Part shown: piece after piece, positions 44,093 through 52,928 of the stretch
How the letters are laid out: every line of letters begins with the position of its first letter
Position numbering within the stretch: the stretch's first letter is position 1
NCBI GenBank assembly: GCA_020249505.1
Contig: JADCFN010000003.1
Span: 293,632-357,631 of the forward strand
Source: Roseomonas sp.
GTDB lineage: Bacteria > Pseudomonadota > Alphaproteobacteria > Acetobacterales > Acetobacteraceae
DNA: 64,000 bases
Reading direction: 5' to 3'
Translations under genes and position numbers: made by a program
The notes under the pieces: model-generated
What the model saw: only the letters and a program-made list of their open reading frames with translations
What the model was told of the DNA's origin: nothing
Databases searched by the model: none

Positions 44093-45256
44093 TCAGAGTG
44101 TACGGGCGATGATTTCCCGCATGACTTCGGAAGACCCACCATAGATGCGCCCAACCCGCGCATCCGCCCAGGCCCGGCTAATATCATATTCGGCCATATA
44201 GCCATAGCCGCCATGCATTTGCAGGAAATCATCCAGCAGGCGGTTCTGCATTTCGGTACCCAGCAATTTGGCCGCGGCCGCTTCTTCGGCGGTGAGTTCG
44301 CCTTTCATGTGGCGCGCGATGCAGTCATCCAGATAGACCCGGAACATGGCAATCTCAGCCTTGGCCTGGGCAAGCTTGAAGCGATGTACCTGGAAATCAA
44401 AAACCTTTTGCCCGAAGATTTCGCGCTGCTTCGTATAGGCGATGGTCTGTTGCAGCATTGTTTCCATGCTGGTCGCGCAGCGTATGGCGATAATCAGACG
44501 TTCCTGCGGCAGCTGATGCATCAATTGCCGGAAGCCCGCACTTTCCGCACCTAAAAGATGCGTGATCGGCACACGCACATCCTGGAAGAAAAGCTCACTG
44601 GTATCCTGTGCATGCAGGCCGATTTTCTCAAGATTGCGGCCCTTGGTGAAGCCAGGCGTGCCTTCTTCCACGCAAATCAGTGAAAGACCGCGACTGCCAC
44701 CTTGCGGGTCCGTGCGGCAGACCACAATCACCAGCCCGGCATTCTGGCCATTGGAAATGAAGGTCTTGGCGCCATTGATCACCCAATGATCACCATCACG
44801 CGTGGCCGAGGTGCGGATCGCCTTTAAGTCACTACCCATGCCAGGTTCGGTCATGGCGATGGCGCCAATCATCTCGCCCGCTGCCATCTTGGGCAGCCAG
44901 GCGCGCTGATGTTCCGGGCGCGCATAGGCAAGGATATAGGGCACGACGATGTCGGAATGGAGTTGAAAGGCAACGCCCGAGGCATTCACGCGGGCCAATT
45001 CTTCGATCACCACAGCGGCATGGCCGAAATCCCCGCCGCCACCGCCAAATTCTTCGGGCAGCATGGTGCAGAGAAAACCTTGCGCGCCGGCCTTCACCCA
45101 AAGGTCGCGTGGCACCTGCCCCGCACGTTCCCAATCACGGTGGAAGGGCACAATTTCGCGCGCGATGAAGCGACGAAGCTGATCGCGGAACAATTCATGC
45201 TCCGCAGTAAAGATGCGACGCCTTGCGGCCTGGGCTTCACTGCTGATTGTGTCCAT
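44093..45256 (-). CDS. Acyl-CoA dehydrogenase
   Basis: FAD-dependent acyl-CoA dehydrogenase of about 387 residues with the complete fold: IAMTEPGMGSDLKAIRTSA (FAD motif), WVINGAKTFISNG, and the C-terminal DDFLQMHGGYGYMAEYDISRAWADARVGRIYGGSSEVMRE with the likely catalytic Glu in the terminal helix. The track ORF uses a TTG ten codons upstream; AAGGGGGTAAGCATC precedes the ATG at 45256. It follows the CoA-transferase/AMACR-like gene and precedes a Bug receptor gene on the same strand, probably one operon. Confidence 0.93.
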   Translation of the reverse strand: MDTISSEAQAARRRIFTAEHELFRDQLRRFIAREIVPFHRDWERAGQVPRDLWVKAGAQGFLCTMLPEEFGGGGGDFGHAAVVIEELARVNASGVAFQLHSDIVVPYILAYARPEHQRAWLPKMAAGEMIGAIAMTEPGMGSDLKAIRTSATRDGDHWVINGAKTFISNGQNAGLVIVVCRTDPQGGSRGLSLICVEEGTPGFTKGRNLEKIGLHAQDTSELFFQDVRVPITHLLGAESAGFRQLMHQLPQERLIIAIRCATSMETMLQQTIAYTKQREIFGQKVFDFQVHRFKLAQAKAEIAMFRVYLDDCIARHMKGELTAEEAAAAKLLGTEMQNRLLDDFLQMHGGYGYMAEYDISRAWADARVGRIYGGSSEVMREIIARTL

Positions 45257-45282
45257 GATGCTTACCCCCTTGTGTTCTTCCA

Positions 45283-46401
45283 TCAAGTTTTTGGCATTAA
45301 TTGCGTTATGTCGGCCTCCGTAAAGCCGAATTCACGCAATATCGCTTCGCTGTGTTCTCCCCGTAGTGGAGGTGCAGCGCTGTGTTTGGCTTGGCTGCGC
45401 GAAAAGCGTGGCGCCGGTGCGGGTTCCGCCACACCATCCTTAACCAGGAAATTCTGTCGCGCCTGATTATGCGGATGATGCGGCGCTTCATCCATGGAAA
45501 GCACGGGCACAACACATCCATCGCTATCGGCGAAGATCTCTGCCCAGATATCGCGGCTACGTGTGCGAAAGGCTGCCGCGAGTTTTGCCTTATGTGCCGG
45601 CCAATGTGCAGGATTCATGCGATCCTGGAATTCTGCCTCATCCAAGTCCAGGCGCGTGAGCATTTCCGAGAAGAATTGCGGTTCAATCGGCCCCACCGCG
45701 ACAAAGCCGCCACAGGCGCAAGCGTAGGTATCGTAGAAGGATGCACTGCCATCGAGAAGATTGCCGCCGCGTGCGCTATGCCAGCGGCCGCGCGCCTTCA
45801 TGCCGAAAATCGGCGCCATCAGTAGCGCTGCGCCATCCACCATGGCGGCATCCACCATTTGCCCCTGACCGCTTTGCGCGCGTTCCAGCAGCGCGGCAAG
45901 AATGCCGAGCGCGAGCAACATGCCGCCGCCGCCATAATCGCCAATCAGATTAAGCGGCGGGGCGGGTGGCGCGTCGGGCCTTCCCATGGCGTGCAGCGCG
46001 CCCGTCAGGGCGATATAGTTGATGTCATGGCCAGCGCGCAGAGCCAGCGGCCCATCCTGGCCCCAGCCGGTCATGCGGCCATAGATCAATTTAGGGTTGC
46101 GCGCCTGCAGTTCCGTGGGGCCAAGCCCGAGGCGTTCCATCACGCCGGGGCGAAAGCCTTCGATCAGCACATCAAATTCCGTAATCATACGGTGCAAGGC
46201 CGCGATGGACTGCGGGTTTTTCAGATCGAGCGCGAGGGAGCGCCGCCCGCGGCTGACGATATCAAGGCGGTCCGCTTCCGGGCCATTCGGGCGGTCAATG
46301 CGGATGACCTCAGCGCCCAGATCGGCCAGCAGCATGGCACAGAAGGGCCCAGGGCCAATGCCGGCAAATTCCAAAACTTTCACGCCATGCAATGGTCCCA
46401 T
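45283..46401 (-). CDS. CaiB/BaiF family protein, alpha-methylacyl-CoA racemase-like
   Basis: Family III CoA-transferase fold protein of 372 residues. It looks like a racemase rather than a transferase: H125 in [15 protein letters not shown] and D155 in [11 protein letters not shown] match the His/Asp acid-base pair of the Mycobacterium MCR enzyme (H126, D156). Other blocks are [27 protein letters not shown] and [13 protein letters not shown]. It would interconvert (R)- and (S)-2-methylacyl-CoA so that a dehydrogenase such as the downstream one can act. It is first in its minus-strand unit. Confidence 0.88.
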   Translation of the reverse strand: MGPLHGVKVLEFAGIGPGPFCAMLLADLGAEVIRIDRPNGPEADRLDIVSRGRRSLALDLKNPQSIAALHRMITEFDVLIEGFRPGVMERLGLGPTELQARNPKLIYGRMTGWGQDGPLALRAGHDINYIALTGALHAMGRPDAPPAPPLNLIGDYGGGGMLLALGILAALLERAQSGQGQMVDAAMVDGAALLMAPIFGMKARGRWHSARGGNLLDGSASFYDTYACACGGFVAVGPIEPQFFSEMLTRLDLDEAEFQDRMNPAHWPAHKAKLAAAFRTRSRDIWAEIFADSDGCVVPVLSMDEAPHHPHNQARQNFLVKDGVAEPAPAPRFSRSQAKHSAAPPLRGEHSEAILREFGFTEADITQLMPKT

Positions 46402-46537
46402 TCAGCCTATCCTCCATTTCTTCTATTTATTGGCCCGTATGGCGCCGGATTTTGCTTTCATCCGAAGCATCGGAGTTTTGCTGTAGCATCACCTGGCTTT
46501 ACGCTGCGTGACAAGGAAAAACATGGCGCGATGCCTG

Positions 46538-46759
46538 TTACCTGACGCGCGCATGGCTGAGTGCGGCAAGGCGCAGCGCACTGGCAAGCGGCAAGTCTTG
46601 CGCGGCACGCGCATTATCCACTTCCGCGACCAGCGCCGCCAGGCTTTCGCCCTTATCTGCGGCTGCCGCTTCAAGTACGGCCCAGAAATCTGCTTCCAGT
46701 GCCACCGAAGTGGCGTGCCCGGCCAGGCGGAAGGAACGCTTGATCAAATGGCTTTTCAC
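46538..46759 (-). CDS. Ribbon-helix-helix domain protein
   Basis: Small protein of about 73 residues (92 in the track ORF, which starts at a TTG inside the VOC gene). From the GTG at 46759 it reads KSHLIKRSFRLAGHATSVAL then LEADFWAVLEAAAADKGESLAALVAEVD, the RHH_4 pattern found in many alphaproteobacteria as short stand-alone proteins. It may bind DNA as a dimer. Start codon choice is uncertain. It follows the VOC gene on the same strand. Confidence 0.65.
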   Translation of the reverse strand: MKSHLIKRSFRLAGHATSVALEADFWAVLEAAAADKGESLAALVAEVDNARAAQDLPLASALRLAALSHARVR

Positions 46760-46790
46760 GGCATCTGCTGCCAGCGTCCGGGTTGCGTAC

Positions 46791-47192
46791 TCAACCCGAA
46801 TAACTCGCGATCTCAATCAAATTGCCATCGGGATCGCGACAATAAACGGACATGATCGGGCCGAGCGCACCGGCCTTCGCGACCGGGCCAACTTCCACCG
46901 CAACACCACAGGCGCGCAGATATTCCGCGACTTGATCCGATTTCATCGTCACCACGAAACAAAGATCATCGGTCCCCGGCACGCCGCCGGCCGCGCCCGT
47001 GAACCATTCTTCCTGGGTCGCGCTGATTGGGCGCAGATTGATTTTCTGCCCCCCGAAGCGGAGTGAGGTGCGGCGATGCGGGCCGAATTCCTCCCGCTCC
47101 ATCCCCAAGACGCGCTGATACCAGGAAGCGGAAATCTCCACATCGCGGCAGGTAATGACCAGATGATCCAGGCGATCCACGGCGAAACGCAT
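46791..47192 (-). CDS. VOC family (glyoxalase-like) protein
   Basis: Vicinal oxygen chelate protein of 133 residues with two beta-alpha-beta-beta-beta modules: RLDHLVITCRDVEISASWYQRVLGM at the start and MSVYCRDPDGNLIEIASY at the end. Metal ligands would be the His in DHLVI and the Glu in NLIEI. Members act as glyoxalases, dioxygenases or resistance proteins; the substrate here is unknown. It starts five bases after the RidA-family stop, so the two are co-transcribed. Confidence 0.85.
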   Translation of the reverse strand: MRFAVDRLDHLVITCRDVEISASWYQRVLGMEREEFGPHRRTSLRFGGQKINLRPISATQEEWFTGAAGGVPGTDDLCFVVTMKSDQVAEYLRACGVAVEVGPVAKAGALGPIMSVYCRDPDGNLIEIASYSG

Positions 47193-47197
47193 GATGC

Positions 47198-47590
47198 TTA
47201 GCCTTTCTTCGGCAAACGCGCCGTCACTTCGATTTCAATGCGCATGATATCGGTTTGCAGCCCGGCATGAATCAGCGTGGAAGCTGGGCGCGCCTTGCCG
47301 AAATGCTTGCGGAAGACTGGCCAGCAGGGTTCCCAATCCTCTCGTCTTGGCACAATGGTCAGCGCGCGGACAACATCATCCAGCGTGCAGCCGGCTTCCG
47401 CCAAGGCGCGGCTGATATTGGCGAAGCATTGTTCCGCCTGCGCCACCACATCAGGCGCGATGGTCATGGTGGCGTAATCATAGCCCGTGGTGCCGGACAC
47501 CCAGACATAATCGCCATCCACCACCGCACGGGAATAGCCAATCTCCGCCTCGAATTTGGAACCGGAGGAAATCAAGCGGCGCTCAGTCAT
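47198..47590 (-). CDS. RidA family protein
   Basis: Member of the Rid (YjgF/YER057c) family, 130 residues. Signature blocks are YSRAVVDGDYVWVSGTTGYD and the C-terminal RPASTLIHAGLQTDIMRIEIE. The arginine that binds the carboxylate of imine intermediates corresponds to the R in KARPAST. RidA proper deaminates reactive enamine/imine products of PLP enzymes; this more distant member may act on related compounds. It lies between the DUF1272 and VOC genes. Confidence 0.88.
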   Translation of the reverse strand: MTERRLISSGSKFEAEIGYSRAVVDGDYVWVSGTTGYDYATMTIAPDVVAQAEQCFANISRALAEAGCTLDDVVRALTIVPRREDWEPCWPVFRKHFGKARPASTLIHAGLQTDIMRIEIEVTARLPKKG

Positions 47591-47605
47591 GGCGTTATGT
47601 CCTTA

Positions 47606-47863
47606 TCACGCGGTGAGAGGTCCGCCGCATTTTTCCGGGCGGAATTTGCGTTCGGTGGAGGCTGGAAATTTCGCTAATTTATCCGCAGGTCTGATCGGTC
47701 GGCGCAGCAATTCCCCGCCGCAATTCGGGCAAAGCCCGCCCGGCAGTTTGGTGCGCGCGCAATCTACGCACCAGGTGCATTCAAAGGAACAAATCAGCGC
47801 ATCGCGGCTTTCCGGCGGCAGATCGCGCCCGCAGCATTCGCAATTGGGTCTCAATGCCAGCAT
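47606..47863 (-). CDS. DUF1272 zinc-ribbon-like protein
   Basis: Small cysteine-rich protein of about 85 residues from the ATG at 47863 (the track ORF adds 29 shadow codons). MLALRPNCECCGRDLPP, ICSFECTWCVDCA and GLCPNCGGELLRRP give four CxxC-like pairs, enough for two zinc sites, as in the DUF1272 family. AAAGGAC precedes the start. Function is unknown. It follows the DUF2798 gene after 13 bases on the same strand. Confidence 0.82.
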   Translation of the reverse strand: MLALRPNCECCGRDLPPESRDALICSFECTWCVDCARTKLPGGLCPNCGGELLRRPIRPADKLAKFPASTERKFRPEKCGGPLTA

Positions 47864-47876
47864 CGGCTTTGTCCTT

Positions 47877-48125
47877 TCAGGGCGGGGCGACGATGCGCGC
47901 GACAATCCGCCGCACGATGGGCAGCACCACCAGCACGGTCGGGAAGGCAATGATCCAGGAGGAAATCCAGGCCACCGACCAACGCGCCAGAAACTCTGCC
48001 CCTGGCCCCAAAGCCAGCAGCGTCGAGATGCCGGAGATGATGATGGTCATGATCCCGGACAGGATGAAGCCCGTCACCGGCAGCATGAAGCGCGCCGGCA
48101 GGCGGCGGTCGCCCGTCGCGCTCAC
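47877..48125 (-). CDS. DUF2798 small membrane protein
   Basis: An 82-residue protein with two hydrophobic helices (about 14-38, [22 protein letters not shown], and 49-70, [23 protein letters not shown]) and an arginine-rich tail, as in DUF2798. The start is a GTG overlapping the fumarase stop as GTGA, so it is translationally coupled to fumarase. Function is unknown. Confidence 0.78.
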   Translation of the reverse strand: MSATGDRRLPARFMLPVTGFILSGIMTIIISGISTLLALGPGAEFLARWSVAWISSWIIAFPTVLVVLPIVRRIVARIVAPP

Positions 48126-49783
48126 TCCAGCCCCTCATAGAAATCATTGCCCTTGTCATCCATGACGATGAAGGCTGGGAAATCCTCAACCTCAATCCGC
48201 CAGACAGCCTCCATGCCGAGTTCCGGGTATTCCAACACTTCGACCTTCTTGATGCAGTCCTGCGCCAGACGTGCCGCGGGTCCGCCCACGGAGCCCAGAT
48301 AGAAACCGCCATATTTCTTGCAGGCATTCAACACGGCCTTGGAGCGATTACCCTTGGCCAGCATCACCATGGAACCGCCGGCGCGTTGGAAGGCTTCCAC
48401 ATAGGAATCCATCCGCCCGGCCGTGGTAGGACCGAAGGAACCTGTTGCCATGCCGGTCGGTGTTTTTGCTGGCCCCGCGTAATAGACCGGGTGATCCTTC
48501 ATATATTGCGGCAGACCCTGCCCGGCATCCAGCCGCTCCTGCAATTTCGCATGCGCAATGTCACGCGCAACCACCATGGTGCCGGTCAGGCTGACGCGCG
48601 TTTTCACCGGGTATTTGGAAAGCGTCGCGCGAATATCGCTCATAGGGCGGGACAGGTCTATCTTCACCACCTCCCCATTCAGGATATCGGCCGTTGCTTC
48701 CGGCAGATATTTCGCTGGGTCGTGTTCCAGATCCTCGACGAAAACACCCTCAGGCGTGATCTTCGCCTTGATCTGCCGATCAGCCGAACAGGAAACGCCA
48801 ATGCCAATCGGCAGGCTCGCGCCATGCCGCGCCAGGCGGACCACGCGCACATCATGGCAGAAATACTTGCCGCCGAATTGCGCGCCAATGCCAAGATTTT
48901 GCGTGAGCTCATGCACCTCCGCTTCCAATGCGGTATCGCGGAAGGCATGGCCGGAAAGATCGCCCTTGGTCGGCAATGCATCCAGCCATTTCGTGCTGGC
49001 AAGCTTCACGGTTTTCAGTGTCGCTTCCGCGCTGGTGCCACCAATGACAATCGCGAGGTGATAGGGCGGGCAGGCGCTGGTGCCGAGGGTCTTGATCTTT
49101 TCTTCCAGAAACGCCAGCAGCTTTGGCTTATTGAGCACGGCGCGGGTTTGCTGGAACAGGAAGGTCTTGTTCGCGGAACCGCCGCCTTTCAGCACGAACA
49201 TCAGATGCATTTCATCGGCATGATGATCGCCAGGCTGTGCCATGATGGAAAATTCAACCGGCAGATTATTGCCAGTATTCTTTTCCTCATACATCGTGAT
49301 CGGCGCCATTTGCGAATAGCGCAGATTGGTTTCCGTATAGGTGCGATGCACGCCGTAGGACAGCGCCTCTTCCTCATCGCCTTCCACCCAAACGCGCTGG
49401 CCCTTCTTGCCGAAGACAATCGCGGTGCCGGTATCCTGGCACATGGGCAAAACGCCGCCGGCGGCGATATTCGCGTTTTTCAAAAGGTCAAGTGCCACGA
49501 AGCGATCATTCGCACTCGCTTCCGGGTCCTGCAAAATCTTCGCAAGCTGCGCCAGATGTGCCGGGCGCAACAGATGTGACACATCCTTGCAGGCCTGGAA
49601 GGCGAGGGCTTCCAGTGCCGCGGGCTGCACCTTCAGCACGGTCTTGCCATCCACCTGCATGGTGGAGATGCCTTCAATCGGCAGCTTACGCCAGGGCGTG
49701 GTATCGGCGCCGAGCGGGAACATGGGCGAATAGCGGAAATTTTCCGGGCGCGCCGGGGCGGCGGCATCAAGCGGCGGTGTCAT
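48122..49783 (-). CDS. Fumarate hydratase, class I (iron-sulfur)
   Basis: Oxygen-sensitive 4Fe-4S fumarase interconverting fumarate and malate, 553 residues, with N-terminal (TtdA-like) and C-terminal (TtdB-like) domains fused. The likely cluster cysteines are in [21 protein letters not shown] and GVSCSADR. Other family blocks are [21 protein letters not shown] and [22 protein letters not shown]2798 and DUF1272 genes follow on the same strand. Class I enzymes are often used at low oxygen or under iron-replete conditions. Whether a class II fumarase exists elsewhere cannot be seen. Confidence 0.94.
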   Translation of the reverse strand: MTPPLDAAAPARPENFRYSPMFPLGADTTPWRKLPIEGISTMQVDGKTVLKVQPAALEALAFQACKDVSHLLRPAHLAQLAKILQDPEASANDRFVALDLLKNANIAAGGVLPMCQDTGTAIVFGKKGQRVWVEGDEEEALSYGVHRTYTETNLRYSQMAPITMYEEKNTGNNLPVEFSIMAQPGDHHADEMHLMFVLKGGGSANKTFLFQQTRAVLNKPKLLAFLEEKIKTLGTSACPPYHLAIVIGGTSAEATLKTVKLASTKWLDALPTKGDLSGHAFRDTALEAEVHELTQNLGIGAQFGGKYFCHDVRVVRLARHGASLPIGIGVSCSADRQIKAKITPEGVFVEDLEHDPAKYLPEATADILNGEVVKIDLSRPMSDIRATLSKYPVKTRVSLTGTMVVARDIAHAKLQERLDAGQGLPQYMKDHPVYYAGPAKTPTGMATGSFGPTTAGRMDSYVEAFQRAGGSMVMLAKGNRSKAVLNACKKYGGFYLGSVGGPAARLAQDCIKKVEVLEYPELGMEAVWRIEVEDFPAFIVMDDKGNDFYEGLE

Positions 49784-49874
49784 TGGCTTTCTCCAACCAT
49801 CAACCTATTCGCAGCGTCAGGGCCGCGTTTTTCTAGGAACCTTTTACCAGCAGCGGCGGAAAACCGCCAAACCT

Positions 49875-51182
49875 TCAATCCCTGGCATCACGCAAGCGAT
49901 TCTGCGCCATGGTCCAGGCAATGCCAAAGGCGCGGAATTCATGGCCCGCAATGCGGCGGAGCTTCTTTTCCACCGGCGCCGCAATATCGGCCAAAGCCGT
50001 GCCATTGCTCGCCTTGGCCAATTCGCGCCCGAGTGCGGTCGCCAAAGCCACACCGCGGCCATTACAGCCGGTCCAGGTCAGAACGCCGGGGGCCAATTCA
50101 TAGACATGCGGCATCTTGTCATCGGTGGCCGCCACATAACCCCACCAGATGTAATCGAATTGCACATCGCCAATTTGTGGAAAAACGCGCTTCACCCGTT
50201 CCGTGATGCGCGCGCGAATGCGCCCTTCCCAGCCGAAGGGCACGATCAAGCCGCCCCCCGTCACCAGCCTTCCATTTGCATCGAAGCGATAGAAATACAG
50301 ATCGCCCTGCGTGTCCGAAAGCGCATGCCCCTGCGGCAGGATGGATTTCCGCACATTATCGGACAGTACCGATGTGCCCATCTGGTATGACCGCACCGGC
50401 ACAATGCTATGCTTCAGCCCCGGCCAGAAATCCCCGGTATAGGCATGGGTTGCGATGATCACGCGTTCCGCATGCAACACACCCCGCGGCGTTTCCACCG
50501 CCCAGCCGCCCGGCACCTGGCGGATCGCCCGCACAGGGCTGCCAGTAAGCACCACCGCCCCCGCGCGCATCGCCGCCGCTGCCAGGCCGCGCGCATAACC
50601 CAGCGGATTGATCCGCCCGCCGGTCTTATTCTCCCACCCGCCATGCCAGTAATCCGTCCCGGCGAGGGAGGCCATTTCCGCGCGATCCACCATGCGCACC
50701 GGCGCACCGCGGCGGCCCCATTGTTCCACGCGCGATGCCGCCAGTTTCATGCGTGAAGGCCGATGCGCCGGCTGGATCCAGCCATTTTGCACTGCCTCGG
50801 CCTGGATGTCGTGCTTGCGGATCAGGTCAAATACCAATGATGCGCTGTCGCGGATGAGGCCAACCAATTCCTCGCCCTTGTCGCGGCCGCCGTGTTCGCG
50901 CGCGACACTCGCCACAATGGCGTCGGGATCGAGGCGCGACATATTGGGAATCACCTGGCCGTTATTGCGCCCGGAAGCGCCCCAGCCGATTTCTGCACCT
51001 TCCAGCACCGTCACCGGCACGCCGGCTTCGGCCAAATGCAGCGCTGCCGATAGCCCGGTGAAGCCAGCGCCCACCACCGCAACGCCCGTACGCGCCTCGC
51101 CCAGCAGCGGTTCCGTCGCGGGTGGCGCAGGCGCCGTGGCGGCCCAAAGGCTGGGGGGCATCGGGGTGGTAATGGCATTCAT
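49875..51182 (-). CDS. FAD-dependent amine/amino-acid oxidoreductase (DAO family)
   Basis: Flavoprotein of 435 residues of the D-amino-acid-oxidase fold. The FAD loop is VAVVGAGFTGLSAALHLAEAG (about 34-54), followed by IGWGASGRNNGQVIP, a block typical of the gamma-glutamylputrescine oxidase (PuuB)/glycine oxidase group. The late FAD-contact segment is DDKMPHVYELAPGVLTWTGCNGRGVALA. The first 30 residues are Ala/Pro-rich and disordered-looking. It starts inside the stop of the DMT exporter gene upstream (ATGA), so the exporter may handle a substrate or product of this enzyme. Confidence 0.88.
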   Translation of the reverse strand: MNAITTPMPPSLWAATAPAPPATEPLLGEARTGVAVVGAGFTGLSAALHLAEAGVPVTVLEGAEIGWGASGRNNGQVIPNMSRLDPDAIVASVAREHGGRDKGEELVGLIRDSASLVFDLIRKHDIQAEAVQNGWIQPAHRPSRMKLAASRVEQWGRRGAPVRMVDRAEMASLAGTDYWHGGWENKTGGRINPLGYARGLAAAAMRAGAVVLTGSPVRAIRQVPGGWAVETPRGVLHAERVIIATHAYTGDFWPGLKHSIVPVRSYQMGTSVLSDNVRKSILPQGHALSDTQGDLYFYRFDANGRLVTGGGLIVPFGWEGRIRARITERVKRVFPQIGDVQFDYIWWGYVAATDDKMPHVYELAPGVLTWTGCNGRGVALATALGRELAKASNGTALADIAAPVEKKLRRIAGHEFRAFGIAWTMAQNRLRDARD

Positions 51183-52069
51183 GCACTTTTCCTTCCGGTG
51201 AACAGCACCGCGGCGAGCATCCCGGCAACCGCCAAGCCCGCCCCCAGAATTTGCAGCAGGGATAGTGGTTCACGCAACCAAAGCCCCGCCAGCAGCAGCG
51301 CCACCACCGGCACCATGACGGAAAGCGTCGCCGCCCGTGTCGCCCCCAGCAGTTCCACCGCCCGGGCGAAGAAGAACATCGCCACACAGCCCAGCACCAG
51401 GCCCTGAGCAATCAGGTGGAACAGCACGAGCCCCGCCGGCATGGCAAAGACCTCGGCCGCGCGCAGCGGCAGCCAAAAGGGCAGGATCGCCAAGCCAGAG
51501 ACAATGGTGATGGCGGCGGTGGCGGGGATCGCCGGCACCTGCCAGCGGCGCAGCAGCAGCGTAAACACCGCCCAAGTGGCGCCAGACGCCATCAGCAGCA
51601 AATCGCCGCGCCAGGCGCCGGGGTAATCCCCCATCACACCATCCCAGCCGATCATGAGCACGCCCATCACCATGATGGTCAGCGCCAAGGCCCGCCCGCG
51701 CGTCGGCCATTCCTTCAGCAGCGGTATCGCCAGGATCGCCCCCACAATAGGTGAGGTCATGGGCGCAATCGTCCCGCCATGCGATGCCGGCGCATAGACC
51801 AGCGCCACCAGGAACAGCAGCAGATTGGGCGCGCCGCCAAACAGCGCGAGCAACAGAATGCGCTTGAGCCCAAGCCGCAGCAGCGTGGCTCGCGCCGCCC
51901 AGGCAAAGGGCAGCAGCGCCATCATGCCAACCCCGTAGCGAAACGCCGCCAGATCAAAACTGCCGAAGCTGCCATCCGCCAGCACGGGGCGCGCCACCAC
52001 CGCATGGCCGCCCCAGATCAGGGCAGAAGCAAGGCCGAAGGCCAGCCCCAGGATGAGTTTCGGGTTCAT
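51179..52069 (-). CDS. DMT superfamily (EamA) transporter
   Basis: Small-molecule exporter or importer of about 296 residues with ten hydrophobic helices arranged as two EamA repeats (about 5-140 and 150-285). Visible are GLASALIWGGHAVVARPVLADG at the start and ELLGATRAATLSVMVPVVALLLAGLWLREPL in the second repeat. The track start is five codons upstream, but AAAGGGGGGCG stands before the ATG at 52069. It overlaps the FAD oxidoreductase gene by four bases, implying joint function, perhaps amino acid or amine export. Confidence 0.88.
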   Translation of the reverse strand: MNPKLILGLAFGLASALIWGGHAVVARPVLADGSFGSFDLAAFRYGVGMMALLPFAWAARATLLRLGLKRILLLALFGGAPNLLLFLVALVYAPASHGGTIAPMTSPIVGAILAIPLLKEWPTRGRALALTIMVMGVLMIGWDGVMGDYPGAWRGDLLLMASGATWAVFTLLLRRWQVPAIPATAAITIVSGLAILPFWLPLRAAEVFAMPAGLVLFHLIAQGLVLGCVAMFFFARAVELLGATRAATLSVMVPVVALLLAGLWLREPLSLLQILGAGLAVAGMLAAVLFTGRKSA

Positions 52070-52199
52070 CGCCCCCCTTTGCACCCTTGAGCAATTTCAA
52101 GCCATGCAAAATCGTTCATGAGTACGAGAAATACGATCAGTTGATGTGGTTTAGTCAGTCTGCCGGGTCAAAGTGCGATAAAGTGCCTAGACTGGACAG

Positions 52200-52757
52200 T
52201 TAGACCGTTGGATTCCAATCATTCATCTCACAGTTCTCGAAATGCAGTCCAGTGAGCCGATGGAAAAACGTCCCGTGTCCGATGACAGCCAAGCGTCCCT
52301 GCTGGGCGCCCATCCAAGTCCGGAATTCTTCTACACGACGCAAAAAAATCTCCTCGGGCTCGACGGGTACTCCCCGTACATCCGGTTCGCCTTGATGCCA
52401 CCATGGGTCACGCAAATGCTCAAATGATAGCATTGGAAACGTGGTGGCCAGCACGCTGGGCGAGCGCCCGACATCACAGCTATTTCCCAATCGCTCCCGA
52501 TGACGGCAGGTTACGGTGATGGGTATTTTAGAATCCCCGAAAAGCCCAAGCGTAGTTTCTATTGCCCGCGTGAGTGGCGAGCAGATGACCAAGTCTGGTG
52601 GCGGCAGCATTGCCAATTTTTGTCGGGCGAGATCCACTTGCCGCCGGCCATGGGGCGAGAGCGGCGCATCGAAGTGTATCGGGTCGACATTGGTCTGATC
52701 GAATATGGCGTTGAAAGTGGATTGTCCGTGGCGGATGAGAAGGATTTGGGCGCTCAT
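52200..52757 (-). CDS. Histidine phosphatase family protein
   Basis: Phosphoglycerate-mutase-like phosphatase of about 185 residues. The catalytic RHG motif is in AQILLIRHGQSTFN, the second His is in VIGHGTFFHRLTG near the C-terminus, and the Arg of SPLTRAIETT binds phosphate. The track start is 15 codons further up, in sequence without homology. Flanking non-coding DNA is AT-richer than the surroundings: the 115 bases after its stop contain a tandem AAAGTGC and a CAGTCT/AGACTG pair (52156-52194). Substrate unknown. Its isolation and flanks hint at an acquired gene. Confidence 0.83.
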   Translation of the reverse strand: MSAQILLIRHGQSTFNAIFDQTNVDPIHFDAPLSPHGRRQVDLARQKLAMLPPPDLVICSPLTRAIETTLGLFGDSKIPITVTCRHRERLGNSCDVGRSPSVLATTFPMLSFEHLRDPWWHQGEPDVRGVPVEPEEIFLRRVEEFRTWMGAQQGRLAVIGHGTFFHRLTGLHFENCEMNDWNPTV

Positions 52758-52892
52758 GACTGTAGAGCTAGGGGGAGAGGTCCCCTTTGTCACCATTTGC
52801 ACCTTGGCAAAAATGTGAACGAGGCACAGCCTAGCTGGATCACCCAGGTGCTTGGTCGGAAATCCTGAACGCTTTCCTCAATCCGCCGTCAG

Positions 52893-52911
52893 GGTTACAG
52901 CAGGTGTAACC
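52893..52911. promoter_or_regulatory. Inverted repeat just upstream of the flavin reductase gene
   Basis: GGTTACA-gcagg-TGTAACC is a perfect seven-base inverted repeat that ends 17 bases before the flavin reductase ATG, right next to its AAGAAAGG ribosome site. The placement suits an operator for a dimeric repressor, or an RNA hairpin that limits translation. The binding protein is unknown. Confidence 0.45.
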
Positions 52912-52928
52912 GCAAGAAAGGCTTTCGC

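Noticed and set aside
48386-49579. 397-residue plus-strand ORF opposite fumarase
   Set aside because: Shadow of the class I fumarase; no recognisable domain, and its composition is that of reversed coding sequence.
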